From positions 112,414 to 176,413 of the forward strand of contig JADCFA010000012.1 of NCBI GenBank assembly GCA_020249775.1: a DNA stretch of 64,000 nucleotides, written 5' to 3'. Both the position numbers and the translations under genes were made by a program. The notes under the pieces were generated by a model. That model worked only from the letters and a program-made list of their open reading frames with translations. It did no database searches and was not told the DNA's origin. Positions 7,969 through 15,526 of the stretch are shown one piece after another. The stretch is from Roseomonas sp. GTDB taxonomy: Bacteria; Pseudomonadota; Alphaproteobacteria; Acetobacterales; Acetobacteraceae. Positions within the stretch are counted from its first letter, which is position 1. Each line of letters begins with the position of its first letter.

Positions 7969-9147
7969 ATGGACCATAACCCTTTGCCATTCGCCCCCAC
8001 CGAAGAAACGCGCATGCTGCAGGACCTTGTCGCGCGCTTCGTGGACAAGGATCTGATGCCGCTTGAGCCCACGATCCTGAAGCGCGAAGCCGAAGGCAAG
8101 GGCTATAAGCTTTCCGAGGAAGAGGAAACGCGGCTTTTGGCGCGCTGCCAGGAATTGGGCCTTTGGGGGCTTGATGTGCCGGAGGAATTCGGCGGCGCCA
8201 ATCTATCCCTCACGTCACTTGCGGCGGCTGAGGAAGAATTGGGCCGTGTCGCCGTGCCCTTCGTCATCCCGCCCGATAGCCCCAATTTGCACATGATGCT
8301 CTCGGTCGCCAATTCCATGCAGCGGGAGCGTTATCTGGCGCCTTATGCTGAAGGCAAGGCGCGCTCCGCCATGGCGATCTCAGAACCCGGCGCGGGCGGT
8401 GATCCCGCCGGCATGACGACCCGCGCCGTGAAGGATGGCAATGATTGGGTCATCAATGGCCGCAAGATTTGGGTGAGCAATGTGCCGCGCGCCGATTTCA
8501 TCATCCTGATGGCGCGCACGGGTGACGGCAAGCGCCAGGAAGGTGTCACCGCCTTCATCGTGGAAAAGGGCACGCCCGGCTTCATCATTGAACGCGAAAT
8601 TTCCATGATTGGCGGGCGCAAGACCTATGAATTGGTGTTTGAGGATTGCCGCGTGCCTGAATCCCAAGTGCTCGGCGAATTGGGCCGCGGCTATGCGCCC
8701 ATGCAACTCCGCCTGAATGTGCGCCGCCTGCAAATGGGTGCGCGCTGCGTGGGCATGACGCGCCGCGCCTTGGACATGATGGCCGAACATGCGCGCAACC
8801 GCATCACCTTTGGTGTGCGGCTGGCAGACCGCCAGGCGATTCAATGGTGGGTCGCGGAAGCCGCCACACGCATGCATGCCTGCAAGCTGATGGTGGCCGA
8901 CCTTGCTGCGAAGCTTGATGCCGGCGCCGATGTGCGCATGGAAGCATCCATGCTGAAGGTGGAAGGCACGGAAATGGCGCAGGATATCCTGGACCAGGCC
9001 ATGCAGACCTTCGGTGCCATGGGTGTGACCAAGGAACTTCCCTTGCAGCTGATGCACCAGCAGGTGCGCCTGATGCGCGTTTATGAAGGCCCGTCCGAAG
9101 TGCATCGCAGCGCCATCGGCCGGCGCATCCTGGGTTCCAAGGTCTGA
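7969..9147 (+). CDS. Acyl-CoA dehydrogenase family protein
   Basis: 392-residue FAD-dependent acyl-CoA dehydrogenase: all-alpha N-terminal domain (1-120), beta domain with the substrate/FAD motif A-I-S-E-P-G-A-G-G-D (about 137-146), and C-terminal alpha domain with the catalytic-glutamate segment V-Y-E-G-P-S-E-V-H-R near the end. It oxidises an acyl-CoA to the enoyl-CoA, passing electrons to ETF. The ATG at 7969 follows AAGGAAGGA; an upstream in-frame start at 7933 has no such site. Its neighbour six bases downstream is a CaiB/BaiF CoA-transferase, a common pair that first activates an acid to its CoA ester and then dehydrogenates it. Confidence 0.93.
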   Translation: MDHNPLPFAPTEETRMLQDLVARFVDKDLMPLEPTILKREAEGKGYKLSEEEETRLLARCQELGLWGLDVPEEFGGANLSLTSLAAAEEELGRVAVPFVIPPDSPNLHMMLSVANSMQRERYLAPYAEGKARSAMAISEPGAGGDPAGMTTRAVKDGNDWVINGRKIWVSNVPRADFIILMARTGDGKRQEGVTAFIVEKGTPGFIIEREISMIGGRKTYELVFEDCRVPESQVLGELGRGYAPMQLRLNVRRLQMGARCVGMTRRALDMMAEHARNRITFGVRLADRQAIQWWVAEAATRMHACKLMVADLAAKLDAGADVRMEASMLKVEGTEMAQDILDQAMQTFGAMGVTKELPLQLMHQQVRLMRVYEGPSEVHRSAIGRRILGSKV

Positions 9148-9153
9148 TCCCGG

Positions 9154-10380
9154 ATGGCGGAACCGCATCGCCCGCTGGATGGGATTCTCGTTCTTGATCT
9201 CGGGCAGATATATCAGGCGCCTTATTGTTCCTTCCTGATGGCGATGGCGGGCGCCACCGTCATCAAGATTGAACCTCCTGGGGGCGAATCTTTGCGCCGC
9301 CGGACGATGGTTTCCGGTGGTTCCGTGCCGCAGGCCATGCTGAATTCCAACAAGCTTGGCATTTCGATTGACTTCAAGAATGAAGCAGGGCGCGAGCTGT
9401 TTCTTTCCATGGTGGATCGCGCCGATATCCTGATTGAGAATTTCGCGCCGGGCGCGATGGACAAACTTGGCCTGGGGCAGGAAGTGCTGCTGGCCCGCAA
9501 CCCGCGCCTGATCTATGCGGCGGCATCCGGCTATGGCCGTTCCGGGCCGGATCGCGACAAGCTGGCGATGGACCTGACCGTGCAGGCGGCGTCCGGCATT
9601 ATGCACACCACGGGTTTCCCGGATGGGCCGCCCGTGAAATCCGGCCCGGCGGTGGTGGATTTTCTGGGCGGCACGCATCTTTACGCGGCTGCCATTACCG
9701 CGCTGTTTGACCGCGAACGCACTGGACGCGGGCGCTTTGTTGAAATTGCCATGCAGGATACGGTTTATCCGTGCCTTGCTTCCGCGCTTGGCATGCATTT
9801 CGGCGGGCTGCGCGGCAAGATCCCGCCGCGCACCGGCAATTCCCATGCGGGGCTCGCTATGGCGCCCTATAATGTCTATCCGACGAGCGATGGGTATCTG
9901 GCGATTATTGTGGTCAAGGAAGACCATTGGAACCGCCTGCTGCGCGCCATGGGGCGCGAGGATTTGATGGGCGATCCGCGCTTCGCGACCAACCCCGCGC
10001 GCGTGCAAAACATGGCCGAGGTTGATGCCATGGTGACCGCCTGGCTTGCCGGCATGACGCGCGAGGAAGCTGTCGCCGCCACGCGCAAATTCGGCGTGCC
10101 GGCTGCCCCCGTGCGCGATTTGGATGAGGTGATCAATGATACCGGCATGCATGAACGCGGCATGCTGCATTGGGTGGATCATCCGGAGGTTGGGCGCGTG
10201 TGCCTGCCATCCTCACCTTTGCGCTTCACGGACGCGCCGGCGCCGGCACTGAAGCCGAGCCCATTCCTGAACCAGCATGCGGAAGAAGTGCTGGGGGGGA
10301 TTTTTGGGTTTTCCGCGGCAGAACGCGCGGCACTGCGGGAAGCAGGCGCAATCAGCACGGCGGCGCAAGTGAAGGGGTAG
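9154..10380 (+). CDS. CaiB/BaiF family (class III) CoA-transferase
   Basis: 408-residue class III CoA-transferase. The N-terminal Rossmann half carries G-A-T-V-I-K-I-E-P-P-G-G-E (33-45); the catalytic aspartate is expected at D140 in L-A-M-D-L-T-V-Q-A, the position matching the Asp that carries the acyl-anhydride intermediate in formyl-CoA transferase. The length is typical. It starts 6 nt after the acyl-CoA dehydrogenase stop, so the two form an operon for CoA-ester metabolism of an unidentified acid. The hicB fragment follows 10 nt later. Confidence 0.92.
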   Translation: MAEPHRPLDGILVLDLGQIYQAPYCSFLMAMAGATVIKIEPPGGESLRRRTMVSGGSVPQAMLNSNKLGISIDFKNEAGRELFLSMVDRADILIENFAPGAMDKLGLGQEVLLARNPRLIYAAASGYGRSGPDRDKLAMDLTVQAASGIMHTTGFPDGPPVKSGPAVVDFLGGTHLYAAAITALFDRERTGRGRFVEIAMQDTVYPCLASALGMHFGGLRGKIPPRTGNSHAGLAMAPYNVYPTSDGYLAIIVVKEDHWNRLLRAMGREDLMGDPRFATNPARVQNMAEVDAMVTAWLAGMTREEAVAATRKFGVPAAPVRDLDEVINDTGMHERGMLHWVDHPEVGRVCLPSSPLRFTDAPAPALKPSPFLNQHAEEVLGGIFGFSAAERAALREAGAISTAAQVKG

Positions 10381-10390
10381 GGGGGCAGGT

Positions 10391-10612
10391 ATGAGCGCGA
10401 TGCTGGAATACAAGGGGTATTTTGGGTCCGTCGAATACAGCGATGAGGATGAGGTGCTGCATGGCCGCCTTGAGTTTATCCGCGATCTGGTGACCTATGA
10501 AGGCAAGGACGCCAAAGAGATCAAGGCCGCCTTTCAGGAAGCCGTGGATGACTATCTTGGACTGTGCGAGGCCGAAGGCCGCAAGGCTGACGTGACGCTA
10601 ACTGGAACCTAA
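10391..10612 (+). pseudogene. Truncated HicB-family antitoxin-like gene at the left edge of an inserted island
   Basis: 73 codons encoding the N-terminal HicB partial-RNase-H-fold domain (M-L-E-Y-K-G-Y-F-G-S-V-E-Y-S-D-E-D, then A-F-Q-E-A-V-D-D-Y-L). Family members of this type normally run to about 110 residues and end in a ribbon-helix-helix domain beginning just after the D-D-Y-L-x-x-C segment. Here the match stops at about codon 67 (E-G-R-K-A-D), six foreign-looking residues follow, then a stop. The break coincides with a switch to visibly AT-richer DNA. No HicA toxin is adjacent. I read it as a hicB gene cut by the island insertion; a natural short HicB-like protein is the alternative. 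Confidence 0.7.
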
Positions 10613-10993
10613 GGAAAATGCCGAGTAAAAAAGTAGTCTGATGCAATGATAACTTGACAGCGGCCAACGACTGAACAAGGCTCGGACCGGGGAGGAGAAT
10701 TTACTTGCCATCTTGCTAACAAGGGCGCTATCTTTTTAAAGATTTGTCTCACGGTAAAAGCAGGTCGGTCCAGCTACTTGGATGGCTAAACTATTCAAAA
10801 AACCGAACTGCGGTGGTGTCGTAAAAAGGCGAACACTTGCCCACGCCTTTAAGAGCGTAGTCCAAAACCGAACCAGGGGAAGTGACAAGCTAGGCAAGTA
10901 CTACCAAGTTTGCCATTGACCGACGCTTGCTTCTGTATCGATTCCTTGAAGGTAAACATCATGCCGGCATAGGTTGCCTGTTAGGAAGTGATT
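10613..10993. other. Non-coding left part of the island
   Basis: No open frame of note, tRNA or repeat array is seen. The stretch is AT-rich relative to the flanks with short A and T runs. A TTGACA hexamer at 10654-10659 has no convincing -10 box at the right distance. It presumably holds the promoter of the OLD gene; the last bases provide its ribosome-binding site (AGGAAG at about 10983-10988). Confidence 0.4.
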
Positions 10994-12934
10994 ATGAAAA
11001 TCAAAGCTCTCATTCTTGAAAATTTTCGGTCTTACAAAGACCGGACCTTAATCCCTTTAGCTCAATTGACGGGCTTCATTGGACGCAATGATGCTGGAAA
11101 ATCAACAATATTAGAAGCTCTCGATATTTTTTTCGAGGGCGCAGTAGTAAAAATTGAGCAGTCTGACGCAAGCAAAGGCGGCAATCCACGAGGTGTACGT
11201 ATTGGTGTTGTGTTTGATGACCTACCGGAGCAGTTAATTCTAGACTCAAATGCACCGACGACCCTGCAAGCTGAGCATCTACTAAATGCAGGCGGAGATC
11301 TTGAAATACACAAGATATTTAATTGCGCTAATCAAATTCCGAAAGCCGTGATTTCAGCCCAAGCAATACATTCTACATCCCCAGAGGCCGCCACAATTCT
11401 GCAAAAGAGCCAGCAAGAGCTCCGTAGAATAGTCCGGGAAAAAGGGCTAGAGAACAATTGTAATCTTGCAGAAAATCCGTCTATGCGACAAGCGATATAT
11501 CAATCAATTGGAGAGCTAGATTTACGATTGCGTGATGTGCCATTAAACGAGGAAAACGGCAAAGCGATATGGTCCTCACTTCAATCTTACATGCCGATAT
11601 TCGCACTCTTCCAGTCCGATCGCCCGAGCAGTGATCAAGATCCAGAAGTGCAGAACCCAATGAAAATCGCCATTGAGCGAGCACTTGAGAATCTTGAGCC
11701 GGAGCTTGAACGAATTACGGTCGAAGTGCACAAGAGAGCTCAAGAAACAGCGCGAAGGACACTTGAGAAACTGCAGGTAACGTATCCCGAGATCGCCTCA
11801 ACGCTTGAACCAAGATTCAAGAAACCATCATGGAAGAGTATTTTCAAGCTCGATCTGGAGGCTGATGATGGCATTCCGCTGAACAAGCGAGGCTCTGGAG
11901 TTCGTCGTCTTATTCTTCTAAGCTTCTTTCAAGCCGAAGCCGAAAAGCGGCGCGCGGAGGCGCAGGCGGGCAATGCTCCGCGCAGGCGAGTGGTCTATGC
12001 CATCGAGGAGCCAGAGACGTCCCAGCATCCAGACAGCCAAGAGCAGATTATCAGTTCCCTGAAGACGCTGGCGGAATCAGGCGATCAAGTTGTACTCACG
12101 ACTCATGTGCAGGGACTGGCTGCGCTCATTCCGCTTGAGAGTTTGCGCTTTATTGACCGGGATCCAACGACCAATACGGTTCGCATACGCAGCGGAGAAC
12201 AAGATGCCGGGGTGTATGCCGATATCGCTGATGCTCTCGGAGTGCTTCCCGATCCCCTTGCCAAACAGGGAATCAAGGTCGCGGTTCTTGTTGAAGGAAA
12301 GACCGACATCGACGCTCTATCGTCGATGATTCAGGTTTTAGCTGCCGCCGGAGAGATTACTCCCATAGATGAGAATTCTATATTTTGGACGATTGGCGGT
12401 GGTGACAACACACTCAAGGACTGGGTTGAACGTCGATATCTCGATAAACTCAACGTTCCGCAGGTAATGTTGCAAGACTCAGATCGGACCAGTGCTTCTC
12501 TGCCGATTAGAACCGACAAAACGGCTTGGCTTCACGACATGCGGGCGAGGCCAAATACAACAGCCTTCCTTACAAGGAAACGTAGTATGGAGAATTACCT
12601 GCACCCGGATGCAATCGCGCGGCTCACAGGAAACCTACTCACTCTGCCGGCCGGGATAGACCTCGATTACGTAAAGATGGCGGACGAATTTTCTTCGCAT
12701 CTAACTGCAGCTCGACAGAACGCAGGTCAAACAGGCTTCAACTATCGACCCGATGACCACAATGGAAGGCCAATTAGCAAGACCGATGTGGCGGCATGCA
12801 AGAGAATTATTTGCTCGCACATTATGCGTCACATGACTGCTGAGGAAATAAGGCAAAGAGCATTGTATTATGACGGTGCTGGGGAGAAACATGAAATCAT
12901 GGAATGGATCGAAGCCATTAAGACGCATTTGTGA
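10994..12934 (+). CDS. OLD-family ATP-dependent endonuclease (ABC-type ATPase + TOPRIM), candidate phage-defence gene
   Basis: 646-residue protein. Residues 1-430 form an SMC/ABC-type ATPase: Walker A G-R-N-D-A-G-K-S-T (30-38), signature-like R-G-S-G-V-R-R-L (299-306), Walker B Y-A-I-E-E-P-E (335-341) and H-loop T-T-H (369-371). Residues 430-560 form a TOPRIM nuclease: E434 in V-L-V-E-G-K-T-D, and D495/D497 in L-Q-D-S-D-R; a K-R-S-M-E-N-Y-L block (529-536) follows, as in many OLD-type TOPRIM tails. The ATG at 10994 has AGGAAG at proper spacing; the GTG at 10988 overlaps that site. No UvrD-like GajB gene follows, so it is not a Gabija pair; a stand-alone (class 1) OLD nuclease is the simplest call. 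Nuclease and defence roles are inferred from the family. Confidence 0.88.
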   Translation: MKIKALILENFRSYKDRTLIPLAQLTGFIGRNDAGKSTILEALDIFFEGAVVKIEQSDASKGGNPRGVRIGVVFDDLPEQLILDSNAPTTLQAEHLLNAGGDLEIHKIFNCANQIPKAVISAQAIHSTSPEAATILQKSQQELRRIVREKGLENNCNLAENPSMRQAIYQSIGELDLRLRDVPLNEENGKAIWSSLQSYMPIFALFQSDRPSSDQDPEVQNPMKIAIERALENLEPELERITVEVHKRAQETARRTLEKLQVTYPEIASTLEPRFKKPSWKSIFKLDLEADDGIPLNKRGSGVRRLILLSFFQAEAEKRRAEAQAGNAPRRRVVYAIEEPETSQHPDSQEQIISSLKTLAESGDQVVLTTHVQGLAALIPLESLRFIDRDPTTNTVRIRSGEQDAGVYADIADALGVLPDPLAKQGIKVAVLVEGKTDIDALSSMIQVLAAAGEITPIDENSIFWTIGGGDNTLKDWVERRYLDKLNVPQVMLQDSDRTSASLPIRTDKTAWLHDMRARPNTTAFLTRKRSMENYLHPDAIARLTGNLLTLPAGIDLDYVKMADEFSSHLTAARQNAGQTGFNYRPDDHNGRPISKTDVAACKRIICSHIMRHMTAEEIRQRALYYDGAGEKHEIMEWIEAIKTHL

Positions 12935-13140
12935 GATTGCCCTAAGTGTGTGAAACTACGCTGTTCGTCTGACAGTGACCGCTTGTCGAGCAGGTTGCGG
13001 GCGACTGTAGGGTTGGCAATTTTGGTCTCGCTGGTCACCTCAATGGGGCCTAGTCTTGCCTGGCTCTCGGAGATGCCACCGATCAGCGCCGGCTCGTTAA
13101 TGATGCGCCGTTCGATACGGGAGTGCTCGTAGGATGGCAC
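12868..13140 (-). CDS. Uncertain open frame at the right edge of the island
   Basis: 90 codons from a GTG at 13140, with a stop at 12868 inside the 3' end of the OLD gene on the other strand. The first 60 residues look protein-like, with balanced codons (S-R-I-E-R-R-I-I-N-E-P-A-L-I-G-G-I), while the last 25 follow the antisense of the OLD gene and look random. No ribosome site is seen upstream. I do not recognise the family. It may be the stump of a gene whose 3' part was lost when the island formed, or a chance frame. Confidence 0.25.
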   Translation of the reverse strand: MPSYEHSRIERRIINEPALIGGISESQARLGPIEVTSETKIANPTVARNLLDKRSLSDEQRSFTHLGQSHKCVLMASIHSMISCFSPAPS

Positions 13141-13188
13141 GCTGTAGAACGTCTTAAGAATAGAACAAAGTTATACAAAGACCCCCCC

Positions 13189-13674
13189 CTACCCCCTATC
13201 CCGCATCAACCGCGCCTTATCCCGCTGCCAATCCCGCGCCGCAATCGCGGCCCGCTTGTCATGCTTCTTCTTGCCTTCAGCCAACCCCAGCAACACCTTC
13301 GCCCGCCCGCGTTCATTGAAATGAATATCCAGCGGCACAAGCGTCGCCCCGTCGCGCGTGATGGCGCCGATCAATTCGCGGGCCTGCTTCCGATGCAGCA
13401 GCAATTTTCGCGGGCGGCGCGGTTCAAACCGCGCCATGAAGGAACCCGCCTGCCATTCCGGGATATGGGCATTGAACAGCCACATCTCCCCATCGCGTTC
13501 GCCGGCCCAGGCTTCGGTCAGCGTGGCCCGCCCGGCGCGCAAGGACTTCACCTCAGGCCCCACCAGCGCAAGCCCCGCCTCGATGGTCTCCAGGATTTTA
13601 TAGTCAAACCGCGCCTTGCGGTTTTGTGCGGCGATGCCGTGGGAAATCATCCCCTTTTTGCGCGGTTCAGCCAT
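13189..13674 (-). CDS. smpB: SsrA-binding protein SmpB
   Basis: 161-residue SmpB, the protein partner of tmRNA in trans-translation. The OB-fold core is clear: [11 protein letters not shown] near the start, then [13 protein letters not shown], then [10 protein letters not shown], and the basic C-terminal tail [14 protein letters not shown] that enters the mRNA channel. Length is normal and the C-terminus intact, so the adjoining island did not damage it. It lies 32 nt downstream of dapA in the same orientation. The tmRNA gene itself was not found nearby. Confidence 0.97.
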   Translation of the reverse strand: MAEPRKKGMISHGIAAQNRKARFDYKILETIEAGLALVGPEVKSLRAGRATLTEAWAGERDGEMWLFNAHIPEWQAGSFMARFEPRRPRKLLLHRKQARELIGAITRDGATLVPLDIHFNERGRAKVLLGLAEGKKKHDKRAAIAARDWQRDKARLMRDRG

Positions 13675-13706
13675 ATCTCAAGCGCCCACCGCGCGGGCGC
13701 ATCCCT

Positions 13707-14585
13707 TCAGTTCAACAAACCGGCGGATACCATAGCCTCACGCACGCGCGCGCGCGTGGCCTCACCACACGGCGCCAGCGGCAGGCGGCAGAGATCGGTG
13801 CTCTTTGCCAGCAAGCTCGCCGCATATTTCACGGGGCCGGGAGAGGTCTCGGAAAACAGCGCATCATGCAGCGGCACCAGGCGGTCCTGGATTTCAATCG
13901 CCTCATCCACCCGGCCCAGGCGCCAGGCCTTGTGCATTTCCGCGCAAAGCCGCGGCGCGACATTGGCGGTGACGCTGATGCAGCCATGCCCGCCAGCGGC
14001 CAGGAAGGATACGGCCGTGTGATCCTCACCGGAAAGCTGCGCGAAATCTTCCCCGCAGGCGCGGCGCGTGTGCAGCGGTCGCGCAAGGTTCGCAGTGGCA
14101 TCCTTCACGCCAACAATATTCGGGTGCTTGGCCAGCCGCGCCATCGTCTCCACACTCATGTCAATCACGCTGCGCCCGGGGATATTGTACATCACCATGG
14201 GCAGGTCCACCGCATCGGCAATCGCCTTGAAATGCAGGAACAGCCCTTCTTGCGTCGGCTTGTTGTAATAGGGTGTCACAACAAGGCAGGCATCGGCGCC
14301 GGCCTTCTTGGCGTGGCGAGTGAAATCAATCGCCTCGGCGGTGCTGTTGCTGCCGGTACCCGCAATCACGGGCACGCGCCCGGCAGCGGCTTCCACGCAA
14401 AGCTCCACCACGCGCTTGTGTTCCTCATGCGAAAGGGTCGGGCTTTCGCCGGTGGTGCCAACGGGGATCAGCCCTTCCGTGCCCTCGGCAATCTGCCAAT
14501 GCACCAATTCCACAAAGGCTTTTTCGTCCACGGACCCATCCGCGCGCATGGGCGTAATCAGCGCAACCATGGAACCCTTGAACAT
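13707..14585 (-). CDS. dapA: 4-hydroxy-tetrahydrodipicolinate synthase
   Basis: 292-residue DapA, condensing pyruvate with aspartate semialdehyde in lysine/diaminopimelate synthesis. Schiff-base lysine K161 (V-G-V-K-D-A-T), Y133 (M-Y-N-I-P-G-R) and T44-T45 (V-G-T-T-G-E-S) are all in place in the TIM barrel. The next gene on this strand is smpB, as in many Alphaproteobacteria, and tpiA lies 73 nt upstream in the same orientation. A GC-rich repeat of GGCGCC units occupies the gap between tpiA and dapA. Confidence 0.97.
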   Translation of the reverse strand: MFKGSMVALITPMRADGSVDEKAFVELVHWQIAEGTEGLIPVGTTGESPTLSHEEHKRVVELCVEAAAGRVPVIAGTGSNSTAEAIDFTRHAKKAGADACLVVTPYYNKPTQEGLFLHFKAIADAVDLPMVMYNIPGRSVIDMSVETMARLAKHPNIVGVKDATANLARPLHTRRACGEDFAQLSGEDHTAVSFLAAGGHGCISVTANVAPRLCAEMHKAWRLGRVDEAIEIQDRLVPLHDALFSETSPGPVKYAASLLAKSTDLCRLPLAPCGEATRARVREAMVSAGLLN

Positions 14586-14658
14586 GCTGGCATCCTCCTG
14601 GAATTGAGAAATCGGAAGTTAGGCGCCGCGGGGCGCCGCGACAAGGCGGGAAGTGGGC

Positions 14659-15408
14659 CTAACCCGCCGCGCGGGCAATCGCCAGGAAATCCTCGGCCAC
14701 CAGGCTGGCACCCCCCACCAGCGCCCCATCCACATGGGGCAGCGCCAGGATCGCCGCCGCATTGCCGGGCTTGACCGAACCGCCATAGAGCAAGCGCAGC
14801 CCCGCCCCCTCAGCCGGGAAAGTCTCGGTCAGCTTGGCGCGCATCATGACATGCATGGCGGAAATATCGGCCTCTGTCGGCGTGCGGCCGGTGCCAATCG
14901 CCCAGACGGGTTCATAAGCCACCACGCCGCCGGCGGCGCCAAAGCCCTCGGGCAGGCTTTCCGCCATTTGTTCGGCGACCACTTCCTCGGCCCGGCCCAA
15001 AAGCCGGTCATCCTCGGGCTCGCCCACGCAGACCACAGGGATCAGGCCGGCGGCCAGCGCGGCTTCGGCCTTGGCACGGACACGGTGGCTGGTCTCCCGA
15101 TACGCCATGCGGCGTTCGGAATGGCCCAAAATCACGTAACGCGCCCCGGCATCCTTCAGCATGGCGGCGGCGATATCCCCGGTATGGGCGCCCTTGGCGG
15201 CCTCATGGCAATCCTGCCCGCCGAGCGCCACCACCCCGGCGCAGGTTTGGGCCAAGGGGGCAATCAGCGTGGCCGGGGGGCAGATCAGCATTTCCGCCTT
15301 CAGCCCCGCCGCCCCGGTCGCCACCGCCCGGGCCAAAGCCAGGCCATCCGCGGCCAGCCCATGCATTTTCCAATTGCCGGCGATCAGCGGGCGCACACCG
15401 GGGGTCAT
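14659..15408 (-). CDS. tpiA: Triose-phosphate isomerase
   Basis: 249-residue TIM barrel interconverting dihydroxyacetone phosphate and glyceraldehyde 3-phosphate. Active-site residues N12 and K14 (G-N-W-K-M-H), H96 (G-H-S-E-R-R) and E166 (A-Y-E-P-V-W-A-I-G-T-G) are present. It is divergent from the PpiD-like gene, with about 120 nt between starts, and lies upstream of dapA-smpB. Confidence 0.97.
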   Translation of the reverse strand: MTPGVRPLIAGNWKMHGLAADGLALARAVATGAAGLKAEMLICPPATLIAPLAQTCAGVVALGGQDCHEAAKGAHTGDIAAAMLKDAGARYVILGHSERRMAYRETSHRVRAKAEAALAAGLIPVVCVGEPEDDRLLGRAEEVVAEQMAESLPEGFGAAGGVVAYEPVWAIGTGRTPTEADISAMHVMMRAKLTETFPAEGAGLRLLYGGSVKPGNAAAILALPHVDGALVGGASLVAEDFLAIARAAG

Positions 15409-15526
15409 GCTGGGGTTCCTCCTGAGCTTCTGGCGTTGTTTTGCCCCGCGTGGCTAGCCGCCGCTTGGGGGCTTGGCAAGCATCGGGCCTTTCGCGCCGC
15501 GCCGCGCGGCGGTAATCACCTTTTCC

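Larger units (their letters stand above)
10594..13188. mobile_element. Inserted AT-richer island carrying an OLD-family nuclease
   Basis: Boundaries are approximate: left inside the hicB remnant, right before the smpB stop codon. Base composition and codon choice (many A/T third positions, for example in the OLD gene) differ sharply from the GC-rich flanks. Contents are a 381-nt non-coding stretch, the OLD-family gene, and a right-edge open frame. No integrase, transposase, terminal inverted repeat or direct repeat was found by eye. The missing 3' half of hicB is not present on the right side, so the event deleted or replaced host DNA. Confidence 0.65.

Noticed and set aside
8380..10182. 600-codon open frame on the minus strand
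   Set aside because: Antisense of the acyl-CoA dehydrogenase and CoA-transferase genes, His/Arg/Ala-rich as expected for a GC-skewed shadow frame; no domain.
10654..10659. TTGACA as -35 box of the OLD gene
   Set aside because: No acceptable -10 hexamer 16-18 nt downstream and far (about 335 nt) from the start codon.
10994..13188. Gabija (GajA-GajB) system
   Set aside because: No UvrD-like helicase gene follows the OLD-family gene; only a short doubtful frame is present.
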